From positions 1 through 25,715 of the forward strand of contig JBFIBB010000016.1 in the NCBI GenBank assembly GCA_041582695.1: 25,715 nt of DNA, in the 5' to 3' direction. Under the pieces are notes generated by a model. That model was not told the DNA's origin, did not search any database, and saw only the letters and a list, made by a program, of their open reading frames with translations. Of this stretch, positions 1-6,732 are shown one piece after another (within the stretch, counting starts at the first letter, position 1; every line of letters begins with the position of its first letter). This stretch comes from JAWKWH01 sp041582695 (GTDB lineage Bacteria > Pseudomonadota > Alphaproteobacteria > Rhizobiales > Rhizobiaceae). The translations under genes and the position numbers were made by a program.

Positions 1-1285
1 TCGGATACTGCGAGATCAGCAGCGTCTGCACCCTGCCAAAATTGCCGCCTGCGCTGAAATCGATGCCGCCGGGTTGTGAAGTGAATACGTAGCCCGTCAC
101 ATCCTTGCCTGTATTGTCCACGGCCTCGGCGATGATCGTCGAGGAGTACCAGCCGCTGCTGGTCGCAAAGGCGTCGGGCACGACATCAAAGTAGGTGACG
201 CCTGTGTAGGTCATCGTCACGGTCATGTTCTGGTCGACACCCTTGAAGCTCGACAGATCGAACTGGCTGCTGCCCGAAATGCCGAAACTCAGAAAGTCGA
301 GCACGGGAATGTCTATCCCTGCCGAGCCGCTTACCGATGTGGTGACGGTCTTCTGGGAAATGTTGGTGCAATCAACCGAGAGTGCAACTTCGTTGCCGGT
401 ATCAGACAATTCCTGATTGATCGCCGAGACAGACTTCGAGATCGCATACGTCGGGCGTACAATGCCATCAGACGTCGTCGTGCCGCCGTTGTCCTCGGTC
501 GGCTGGCGAACATTGGTCTTGATTGTGGCGAGGATCGCCTGAGCCTGGTTCTGCTGGTCGAGGAGATTCAGCGAACTGGCTGACGCGTTTAGCCACGGCG
601 TGATGAAGCCCAGGATCTGGCGGCCGGAAGCCGGCATGCACTTGAGGGAATTCGCCAGGTTGTTGGGATTGATTCCGGCGAGCGGAATAGGCGGTGTCTT
701 TTGCGCTTTTGCACAGCTCCAGATGTACGCCATCTGGTAGTCGATTATGTAGTCAAGATTTGTGAACGTGCCCGGATCCTGGCCCAGCGCGTCGGCGGCA
801 TCGGACAGTTGCTTTGATGTGATCTTGCCGATGGCCGTTTGCCACTGGTTGACAAGCGTGGTCGCATCGGCGCTTGCATTTGTCTGGCTCTGGTTGATGG
901 TGTTCTGGTCAGCTTTGGAAAACTGGAAACTGATCGCGGGGAGCACCGTGTTTCCGTATGTCGTGGTGAAGCTTGATCCCTGTGCCAGTTCCGTGGCGCC
1001 CAGTTGGCCCGGTTGGGCAATTCTGTCGTCGAACGACCAGTTGGCTGCATTGAAACCGTTGTTCAGCTGCCAGTACCAGTTGTAGTCGGTTGACTGCAGC
1101 GCCAGAATTTGTCCATGGACAACACCACTAAGTTGTGTATTCAAGCGCTGCTGCACTTCCTCGAAAAAATCTTGGCCGAATGTCTCTATGCCATCCGCAT
1201 ATGCCGTTCCTGTAAGAAATATCAGCGATAGGGCGCTTGCCGCTAACGCCTGCTTTCCCAATTTAGTTTTTGAAAAATTTGGCAT
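1..1285 (-). CDS. Secreted protein of unknown function, 3' end beyond window
   Basis: An open frame runs on the minus strand from ATG at 1285-1283 to the window edge (428 complete codons, no stop), so the gene is 3'-truncated by the window. A GGAG ribosome site lies 7 nt before the ATG. Residues 1-30 form a clear Sec signal peptide: basic start with several Lys, an Ala/Leu-rich core, and an Ala-Tyr-Ala cleavage site followed by Asp-Gly. The mature part is rich in Asn, Gln, Ser and Thr with few Cys (for example WSCAK, SLKCMP, SVDCTN). The second half is rich in beta-prone Ser/Thr/Gly/Val stretches, suggesting an extracellular or periplasmic beta-rich protein. I recognise no family or catalytic motif. 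It is transcribed divergently from the Crp/Fnr-type gene at 1456, so the two may share control. Confidence 0.85.
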   Translation of the reverse strand, partial: MPNFSKTKLGKQALAASALSLIFLTGTAYADGIETFGQDFFEEVQQRLNTQLSGVVHGQILALQSTDYNWYWQLNNGFNAANWSFDDRIAQPGQLGATELAQGSSFTTTYGNTVLPAISFQFSKADQNTINQSQTNASADATTLVNQWQTAIGKITSKQLSDAADALGQDPGTFTNLDYIIDYQMAYIWSCAKAQKTPPIPLAGINPNNLANSLKCMPASGRQILGFITPWLNASASSLNLLDQQNQAQAILATIKTNVRQPTEDNGGTTTSDGIVRPTYAISKSVSAINQELSDTGNEVALSVDCTNISQKTVTTSVSGSAGIDIPVLDFLSFGISGSSQFDLSSFKGVDQNMTVTMTYTGVTYFDVVPDAFATSSGWYSSTIIAEAVDNTGKDVTGYVFTSQPGGIDFSAGGNFGRVQTLLISQYP

Positions 1286-1455
1286 ATTTAATCTCCCAAT
1301 GAGTCGGTTGCCTCTCTGCGCCCATTGCGCACTGCCAACATGGTGCGAGAATTCGGACATCGCAGTTCCCTGGGTAACAGTTCACACGTCAAATGGGTTG
1401 TAGGGTCCGAATGGCAGCAGACACAACCATAAATAGAATATCTGTTTGCTGATGT

Positions 1456-2190
1456 TTGTCTCAACAAGGGACGACGGGCAGCGACAGTCCCGTCGCAGGA
1501 CGCTTGAAAAAGGACGCAGCCGATCTCATCGAGAGTATGGACCTGGTCAACAGGCTTACGAGCGAATCCAAACGCATTCTGATCGCACATCTGGCCAGGC
1601 GGAAATATTCAACCGGCCAGACACTGTTTCAAAAGGGCGAACCGTGCACATACCTGTCGCAAATTATCGACGGATGCATTGATCTCGTCATATCCGCCGC
1701 AACAGGCCGCGAAGTAATTGTGTCCAAGCTTTTCTCCGGCGAAACGCTTGGTCTGTTGCAGATCGGGGCTGACGGCAGCTATCTGACCGACGTTGTGGCC
1801 GGATCGAGTTTGGAAATCGCCACGATTCCGAGAAACCTCGTGTTACCGTTGATGGAGCGCGATATGTCTGCGTGCCAGTTGCTGGACGCATTCGCTGAAA
1901 GAAACCGGCGCAACATCTGGGTGCTTGAGACGCTGTCAATGTGCAATCTTGAGGTTCGTCTCGCGAGAATGCTCCACTATCTGGCATCCGAGTATGGCAC
2001 CCGGGGGCCCCGTGGCACCACTATTCCGTTCCGGCTGCCGCAAGCCCAGCTTGCCATGATGGTCAACGCGAGTCGCCCGAAAGTGAACATGCGTTTGCGC
2101 AAATGGGTTGCAGACCGGGTGCTGGATATCAGCCGCAACGTGATAACGATAACGGACATAAACCACCTGGCAGTCTTGGCCGATTCATGA
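1456..2190 (+). CDS. Crp/Fnr-family transcriptional regulator
   Basis: The 244-residue product has the Crp/Fnr layout: an N-terminal cyclic-nucleotide-type beta-roll (about residues 30-145, with GQTLFQKGEP near 55) and a C-terminal winged helix (about 170-235) with recognition-helix region NASRPKVNMRLRKW. The N-terminal Cys cluster of oxygen-sensing FNR is absent, and the recognition helix does not carry the classic E-x-x-S-R of FNR, so DNA specificity is probably different. An in-frame TGA at 1450-1452 bounds the gene upstream. Without an in-frame ATG before 1537, the start is either TTG at 1456 (used here) or ATG at 1537, which would give 217 residues; neither has a strong ribosome site. 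It lies divergent to the secreted-protein gene, its most likely local target. The effector is not inferable. Confidence 0.85.
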   Translation: MSQQGTTGSDSPVAGRLKKDAADLIESMDLVNRLTSESKRILIAHLARRKYSTGQTLFQKGEPCTYLSQIIDGCIDLVISAATGREVIVSKLFSGETLGLLQIGADGSYLTDVVAGSSLEIATIPRNLVLPLMERDMSACQLLDAFAERNRRNIWVLETLSMCNLEVRLARMLHYLASEYGTRGPRGTTIPFRLPQAQLAMMVNASRPKVNMRLRKWVADRVLDISRNVITITDINHLAVLADS

Positions 2191-2220
2191 ATATTCGTGT
2201 CCGGCCGTCCCGGAAATTGC

Positions 2221-2661
2221 TTACCAGCTTCCCGTATTCCCCATCGACGCCCAGGGTTCCGCCGGCGGCTTGGGCTCTCCCTCCTGCAGCAGCTCCACCG
2301 AAATGCCGTCAGGCGATTTCACGAACGCCATGTTGCCGTCGCGCGGCGGCCGGTTGATCGTAACGCCTGCCTCCATCAGTTTGCGGCACGTCTCGTATAT
2401 GTCGTCGACCTTGTAGGCCAGATGGCCGAAATTGCGCCCGCCGGTATAGGTTTCCGGGTCCCAGTTGTAGGTGAGCTCGAGTTCCGGAGCCCGGTTGGCG
2501 GCGGAACCCGCCATGTCCTTCGGCGCGGCGAGAAATATCAGCGTGAAGCGGCCCTTTTCATTGTCATGCCGGCGGACCTCCCTGAGCCCGAGCTTGTTGC
2601 ACCAGAAGTCGAGCGACTCATCGACATCCGTGACGCGGATCATGGTGTGAAGGTATCGCAT
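2221..2661 (-). CDS. gloA: Lactoylglutathione lyase (glyoxalase I)
   Basis: This is a 146-residue single-domain vicinal-oxygen-chelate protein. It isomerises the hemithioacetal of glutathione and methylglyoxal to S-lactoylglutathione in the cytoplasm. The four expected metal ligands of the GloA fold are visible: His5 (RYLHTMIRV), Glu62 (ELELTYNW), His80 (NFGHLAYKV) and Glu123 (SVELLQEG). The spacing is close to E. coli GloA (5, 56, 74, 122), suggesting the nickel/cobalt-type bacterial enzyme. The ATG at 2661 is preferred over more upstream in-frame starts because GGGAG lies 9 nt before it and the family begins at this MRYLHTM motif. It converges on the Crp/Fnr gene with a 30-bp gap and diverges from the cold-shock gene at 2876. 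Confidence 0.95.
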   Translation of the reverse strand: MRYLHTMIRVTDVDESLDFWCNKLGLREVRRHDNEKGRFTLIFLAAPKDMAGSAANRAPELELTYNWDPETYTGGRNFGHLAYKVDDIYETCRKLMEAGVTINRPPRDGNMAFVKSPDGISVELLQEGEPKPPAEPWASMGNTGSW

Positions 2662-2801
2662 GAGTTGTTTCTCCCGAATCGGCACTGAAAAGATGGCGGT
2701 ATTAACGGCCATTTCCAGCTTATTGGAAGGCTGTCGGCAGGCGCAACTGATGCAAAATTGCTTCACTGGCAAAGTGATGTTGAAAAGTTGCCGGTCGCTT
2801 G

Positions 2802-2829
2802 CTGACAGAACGCCAGTAGATGCTATCCT
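2802..2829 (+). promoter_or_regulatory. Possible sigma-70-type promoter for the cold-shock gene
   Basis: CTGACA at 2802-2807 and TATCCT at 2824-2829 are separated by 16 bp and sit about 47 bp before the ATG at 2876. This is an eye match to an alphaproteobacterial housekeeping promoter, with no further support. Confidence 0.25.
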
Positions 2830-2875
2830 GCAATACTAGAATCAGTGGCGGTAACGAGGCAGAGGGTGCGTTCGG

Positions 2876-3466
2876 ATGGGGGAGAAATCCTTCCTGGAGA
2901 ACAGGGACGCGAAACAGGCTGAAGAGCTTAAGCCGGAAAAGGGCGAAGGCGAAGTAATCGAGGTGGCGGGTGCCATCAAATGGTTCGATGTCGCCAAGGG
3001 TTACGGGTTTGTTTTGCCGGATGAAGCGGGGTTGGGCGATGTCCTGCTTCATGTCACCTGTTTGCGGCAGGACGGCTACCAGACCGCGCTTGAGGGGGCG
3101 CGGGTGGTATGTCTCGTTCGCAAGGGCGAACGTGGCTACCAGGCGCTCAAGGTGGTTGCGATGGACACGTCGAGCGCCGTGCATCCGCAAGAGACGCCGG
3201 CCGAGCGTACGCACGTCAAGGTGTCACCCGAAAGCGGTCTGGAACGCGCATTGGTGAAATGGTTCAACCGGACCAAGGGCTTCGGCTTCCTGACCCGCGG
3301 CGAGGGAACGGAAGACATCTTCGTGCATATGGAGACCCTTCGGCGCTATGGAGTGACGGAGCTTCGTCCGGGGCAGGTGGTTCTTGTGCGGTTCGGCCGG
3401 GGTGACAAAGGCCTTATGGCTGCCGAAATTCATCCGGATATTGGAACCTTGCCGGTTTCGCACTGA
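2876..3466 (+). CDS. Cold-shock protein with two CSD domains
   Basis: The 196-residue protein carries two cold-shock (OB-fold, nucleic-acid-binding) domains joined by a linker. Domain 1 spans about residues 31-97 and contains AIKWFDVAKGYGFV (RNP1-like KGYGFV) and DVLLHV (RNP2-like). Domain 2 spans about residues 123-190 and contains ALVKWFNRTKGFGFL and DIFVHM. Residues 1-28 are a charged, Lys/Glu-rich extension. Tandem CSD proteins of this size are common in Alphaproteobacteria and act as cytoplasmic RNA chaperones. The second domain is the better match to the consensus; the first has lost some aromatic residues. AGAGGG lies 10-15 nt before the ATG. A DUF192 gene follows after 19 bp on the same strand, an arrangement I believe is common in this class. 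Confidence 0.93.
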   Translation: MGEKSFLENRDAKQAEELKPEKGEGEVIEVAGAIKWFDVAKGYGFVLPDEAGLGDVLLHVTCLRQDGYQTALEGARVVCLVRKGERGYQALKVVAMDTSSAVHPQETPAERTHVKVSPESGLERALVKWFNRTKGFGFLTRGEGTEDIFVHMETLRRYGVTELRPGQVVLVRFGRGDKGLMAAEIHPDIGTLPVSH

Positions 3467-3485
3467 TCAACATTCAAGAGGATCA

Positions 3486-3995
3486 ATGGTGAGCAAAATC
3501 CAGGCGGCGGCCGTTGCGGCTGCGCTTGCTGTCATTGTCTTCGCTGGCTGGACAGCCATGCATTCCACGACAGGTGTGGCAAGCGCGGCGCTGGTGCTTC
3601 CGCCCGATCCCGACCCGCTGGCGATCGAGACCGACGGCGGGAAAGTCGAATTCACCATCGAGATCGCCGATGACGAGACAGAGAGATCGCGTGGTCTGAT
3701 GTTTCGCCGCGATCTGCCGGCCGACCGCGGCATGCTGTTCGTATTCGAGGATACCAGCCGCCGCGGATTCTGGATGAAAAACACACCCTTGCCGCTCGAT
3801 CTCCTTTTTGTGGCCGAGAATGGCCGGGTCGTTGCCATAAGGCAGGGCGTGCCATTCTCCGAAGAGATCATCGCGCCGATCTATCCGGTCCGTTTCGTGT
3901 TGGAACTCCACGAGGGAACGGCCAGAAAGAACGGCATCCGGATTGGGTCGCGCATGCGGCATCCGGTAATAGACGTCATCTCCGGCGTTCGCTGA
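3486..3995 (+). CDS. Exported DUF192 family protein
   Basis: This is a 169-residue product with an N-terminal hydrophobic segment (residues 5-24, AAAVAAALAVIVFAG) consistent with a signal peptide or membrane anchor. A DUF192 domain follows (about residues 55-165). Family hallmarks visible are ERSRGLMFRRDLP, the aromatic/charged FEDTSRRGFWMKNT block, and PLDLLFV. DUF192 proteins are small, periplasmic or membrane-tethered, and of unknown function. The ATG at 3486 is preceded by AAGAGGA, and its 19-bp distance from the cold-shock stop suggests cotranscription. A longer in-frame start upstream would overlap the cold-shock gene and is not supported. Confidence 0.9.
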   Translation: MVSKIQAAAVAAALAVIVFAGWTAMHSTTGVASAALVLPPDPDPLAIETDGGKVEFTIEIADDETERSRGLMFRRDLPADRGMLFVFEDTSRRGFWMKNTPLPLDLLFVAENGRVVAIRQGVPFSEEIIAPIYPVRFVLELHEGTARKNGIRIGSRMRHPVIDVISGVR

Positions 3996-4134
3996 ACCTG
4001 TTTGCGCGAGGCCGCGGGGTAGTCTAAATCCCATGGTATGCCTAACGAGTTGCTACCTCTGATAGAACCGAATTTTTACTTCCGTTTTGCATAATGGAAG
4101 AAGAATCGAAGATGCCGGGGGGCTATTCTCACCA

Positions 4135-4647
4135 ATGCGACCTGTATCGCGCATCACCGGCGCTGCGCTTTGCGCGGCTGTGCTGCTCGGCATTTCTGCT
4201 GAGCGGGCGGCTGACGCGGCCAGCGGCAATGTCTATTTCGGCATCAATATCTACATGCCCAGCGCCTGTTTCATCCAGGTGCAGAACGACGGCACACTGG
4301 CGCTCAATGGCAGCGGCCAGGTGTTGAGCTCAAAGCAGTCGGGCGGCGTGTCGGCGGTGGCCGATGTCCACTCCTTCGCCAGATACTGGCTGCAGGTGGA
4401 CGCAGTACCCTTCTTCGTGGCAATGCCGCCTGGCGGAGACAACGGCGTGACGATTTCTTCGACGTTTTCGGGTACGGCCCTTAACGCTCGCGGACTGACA
4501 TTTCCAGAACGTCCCGGAAGCAGCCGCATCAGATTGCGCAACGGATATAGCGCTACCCGCGTAACGATAGACATGAACGCCACCCGCGTCGGGTCGCGAT
4601 ATCCGGCCGGCGATTATACGGCGCTGAGCATCCTTCGCTGCGAATGA
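4135..4647 (+). CDS. Small secreted protein, possibly spore-coat-U/pilin-like beta domain
   Basis: The 170-residue product has a signal peptide (residues 1-28, cleavage after Ala-Asp-Ala). Two cysteines remain in the mature part, Cys45 near its N-terminus and Cys169 at the penultimate position, placed as for a disulfide joining the first and last strands. The C-terminal RYPAGDYTALSILRCE resembles the closing strand of Ig-like SCPU/fimbrial subunits, but I would not assign the family on that alone. The ATG at 4135 was chosen because the signal peptide starts there; a G-rich tract precedes it at a longish distance (about 13 nt). It lies 18 bp before the hydrolase-like gene and is probably cotranscribed with it. 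No function is known. Confidence 0.75.
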   Translation: MRPVSRITGAALCAAVLLGISAERAADAASGNVYFGINIYMPSACFIQVQNDGTLALNGSGQVLSSKQSGGVSAVADVHSFARYWLQVDAVPFFVAMPPGGDNGVTISSTFSGTALNARGLTFPERPGSSRIRLRNGYSATRVTIDMNATRVGSRYPAGDYTALSILRCE

Positions 4648-4665
4648 AGCGGGCAGGGCGGCGGT

Positions 4666-5619
4666 ATGCCGCCGTTGGTTTTGCGGTCTTTCATCGATAT
4701 GCTCCCGTTCGTGCTCGAATCGGGATTGAACAGACTGGCGGTTCTGGCCTTTGCGGTGGCTCTCGCCGCTGTTACGGACATGCCGGCCAGGGCTTTGGAA
4801 CTGCCGCCATACAAGGAGCGGCTGTTCGGCTATCCTGGCATCCTTGTGCCTGGAGATGATGATCGCTACCTGATCGTCGACTACCGGGAATCCAGGGACA
4901 TCAATGCAAGGGACCAGGTGCCGGAACGCCGGGTCTGGGGCCGCTATGTATCGCTCGATGTACGGCGCCAGCAGCAGGAACTTGCTGTCGATACGCCGTC
5001 CGGTCCGCTCAAGTACTTCGCGGTCGGCAAGCAGGCGGGCGCGAGCGTCATCACTGTCTATGTCCACGGCAAGGGCGGCAGCCGCAAGCAAGGCGTCAAT
5101 GACTACTCATTCGGTGGCAACTTCAACCGGCTGAAAAACCTGATGGTTCGAAGCGGCGGCCTGTACCTGTCGCCGGATGTCCCCGCTTTTGATGCCACGG
5201 GCGCCGCGGCAATTGCAGTGCTTGTCGATCACTATCAGGCAAACTCGCCCGGCGCGCCTCTGATACTCGCATGCGGTTCGCTCGGCGCGGAAATATGCTA
5301 CCGCATGGCTGCGGACGCAGACATGGCGGGCAGGATCTCCGGTTTCGTGCTGCTCGGCGCGCCGCCGGTATCGGCGGTTCTCGGAAGCGCCGCTTTCAAT
5401 CGGCGCGTCCCGTTCTTTTTCGGGCACGGATCGCTCGACAAGGTCTATTCAATCGACGATGTCGAAGCGCAGTTTCGCCGCTTCATCAAACTGAAGCCCG
5501 ATTATCCGGTTCGTTTCGTACGGTTCGAGACCGGAACCCATGGAACGCCTATCCGTATGACCGACTGGCGTTCTGTGCTGAACTGGATGCTGGCCCTCAA
5601 CAAGACGAGGCAGGAATGA
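4666..5619 (+). CDS. Exported alpha/beta-hydrolase-like protein
   Basis: The 317-residue product has an N-terminal hydrophobic segment (about 22-43) that looks like a signal sequence. Its alpha/beta-hydrolase features are VYVHGKGGSR (oxyanion-type HG motif, 132-140), a nucleophile elbow ACGSLGAE with Ser205, an acid candidate Asp258 in GHGSLDKV, and His292 in GTHGTP near the C-terminus. The elbow has Cys203 where the first Gly of GxSxG is usual. Substrate cannot be predicted. The ATG at 4666 follows a GGGCGGCGG stretch; the alternative ATG at 4699 has no ribosome site and would shorten the pre-sequence. Its TGA overlaps the next gene's ATG (ATGA), indicating translational coupling. Confidence 0.8.
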   Translation: MPPLVLRSFIDMLPFVLESGLNRLAVLAFAVALAAVTDMPARALELPPYKERLFGYPGILVPGDDDRYLIVDYRESRDINARDQVPERRVWGRYVSLDVRRQQQELAVDTPSGPLKYFAVGKQAGASVITVYVHGKGGSRKQGVNDYSFGGNFNRLKNLMVRSGGLYLSPDVPAFDATGAAAIAVLVDHYQANSPGAPLILACGSLGAEICYRMAADADMAGRISGFVLLGAPPVSAVLGSAAFNRRVPFFFGHGSLDKVYSIDDVEAQFRRFIKLKPDYPVRFVRFETGTHGTPIRMTDWRSVLNWMLALNKTRQE

Positions 5620-6032
5620 CCGGCTATATCGATCCTACAAGGGAAACCTTCGGCAACTTCCGCGCGCTTCCCGACACAGGTCCCATTCACATGCTCAACC
5701 TGGTGCGGTTTCGCCAGGACGCCGATTATCCCGACGGACGCAAGGTGAGCGGTGCCGAGGCCTACGCTGCCTATGGCCGCGAGAGCGGTCCGATCTTCCG
5801 CGGACTCGGTGGTCGGATCGTCTGGTCAGGCGAATTCCGGTTGATGCTGATCGGTCCGCAGGACGAACACTGGGATGCGTGTTTCATCGCCGAGTATCCG
5901 AATGCGGCGGCATTCGTATCGATGATCAAGAATCCAGACTACCAGAAAGCAGTGGTCCATCGCCAGGCGGCGGTGGAGGATTCCAGGCTGATACGCCTTT
6001 CGCCGTCAACCCCGGGGGAAGGTTTCGGCTAA
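5616..6032 (+). CDS. DUF1330 family protein
   Basis: This is a 138-residue soluble protein with the DUF1330 (dimeric alpha-beta barrel) signature IHMLNLVRF near residue 25, an AYAAYGRESGPIF helix, and the FIAEYPNAAAFVSMI block. Such proteins are small dimeric barrels of unclear function, sometimes found with hydrolases or oxidoreductases. The start is fixed by ATGA overlap with the hydrolase-like gene at 5616-5619 and by GAGGCAGGA immediately upstream. It is the last gene of the 4135-6032 plus-strand set and converges on the minus-strand gene ending at 6066. Confidence 0.88.
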   Translation: MTGYIDPTRETFGNFRALPDTGPIHMLNLVRFRQDADYPDGRKVSGAEAYAAYGRESGPIFRGLGGRIVWSGEFRLMLIGPQDEHWDACFIAEYPNAAAFVSMIKNPDYQKAVVHRQAAVEDSRLIRLSPSTPGEGFG

Positions 6033-6065
6033 CGGGCTTGACGGAGCAGATTGCCTTGGCAGCGA

Positions 6066-6512
6066 TCAGTTTTGCGCAATGTTTGCATTTTCGGACGCGC
6101 GCGCCTCGCAATTGACTTCGACCGGAACCCAGCCTGTCGAATATTCGTGACCCTTGACCACCACCATGTACTCGCGTTTGACCGAGCTCTTGTAGGTGAA
6201 TTCCTTGATCCATCGCTGCACCAGCTCTTCTCCGTCGCCGGCAATGGTCAGGCTTGCTTTCTGGCTGCGGCCGACACGGCGAAGCAATGTGAAATCAACC
6301 TTGCCCGGTTTGGTCGCATGGATCTCCGTCACGAGGCGGACCGGTTCGCCGCAAACTGGCTTGGCTGGCAGTGTGTAGAGCTTGACGTCGGAGATCTCGA
6401 ATCCCGTCTTCGGCTTGTCTGCCTTTTTCGCCGACGCCGTTGCACCGGCAACCAGGATGCCCGCTATCGCAATAAACAGCGCTTTGGCGACATTTGAACT
6501 GATCGGGCCCAT
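6066..6512 (-). CDS. Small exported protein of unknown function
   Basis: The 148-residue product starts at ATG 6512 with a signal peptide (hydrophobic core ALFIAIAGILVAGA, cleavage after Ala-Ser-Ala about residue 28) followed by a Lys-rich mature start. The mature domain is beta-prone with two cysteines (Cys54 in KPVCGEP and one in VEVNCEA near residue 134) that could pair. Motifs such as EPVRLVTEIHATKPGKVDFTLLRR look like an Ig-like periplasmic domain. No family is recognised. An in-frame TTG at 6644 would extend the product by 44 residues but would bury the signal peptide, so I reject it. The gene lies downstream of the RACE gene on the same strand with a 220-bp gap and is probably a separate unit. 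Confidence 0.75.
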   Translation of the reverse strand: MGPISSNVAKALFIAIAGILVAGATASAKKADKPKTGFEISDVKLYTLPAKPVCGEPVRLVTEIHATKPGKVDFTLLRRVGRSQKASLTIAGDGEELVQRWIKEFTYKSSVKREYMVVVKGHEYSTGWVPVEVNCEARASENANIAQN

Positions 6513-6732
6513 GGCGTTTGTTCCGTCAATCGTGGATGCTGCCTTCAGAGGCAGCCGCGGTTCGATTTCGGAGACAGCCAGTAGCAGACCGGACGCTTCA
6601 GGGGTGTGACATTGCGCACAGTCAGAATGCGATTTTTCAGACAACAGCCGAATTTGGTTCGTGATCCATCGATCCGTATTCCGGCCGAAAGAACCTTCCC
6701 GCTTGTCGAAACTGCATTAAATTATCAGGCGC

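Noticed and set aside
6513..6644. A CAQCH haem-c-like motif in an upstream in-frame extension (TTG 6644) of the exported protein gene
   Set aside because: The extension would place the motif before the signal peptide that begins at ATG 6512; no ribosome site supports TTG 6644. A chance CxxCH in intergenic DNA is more likely.
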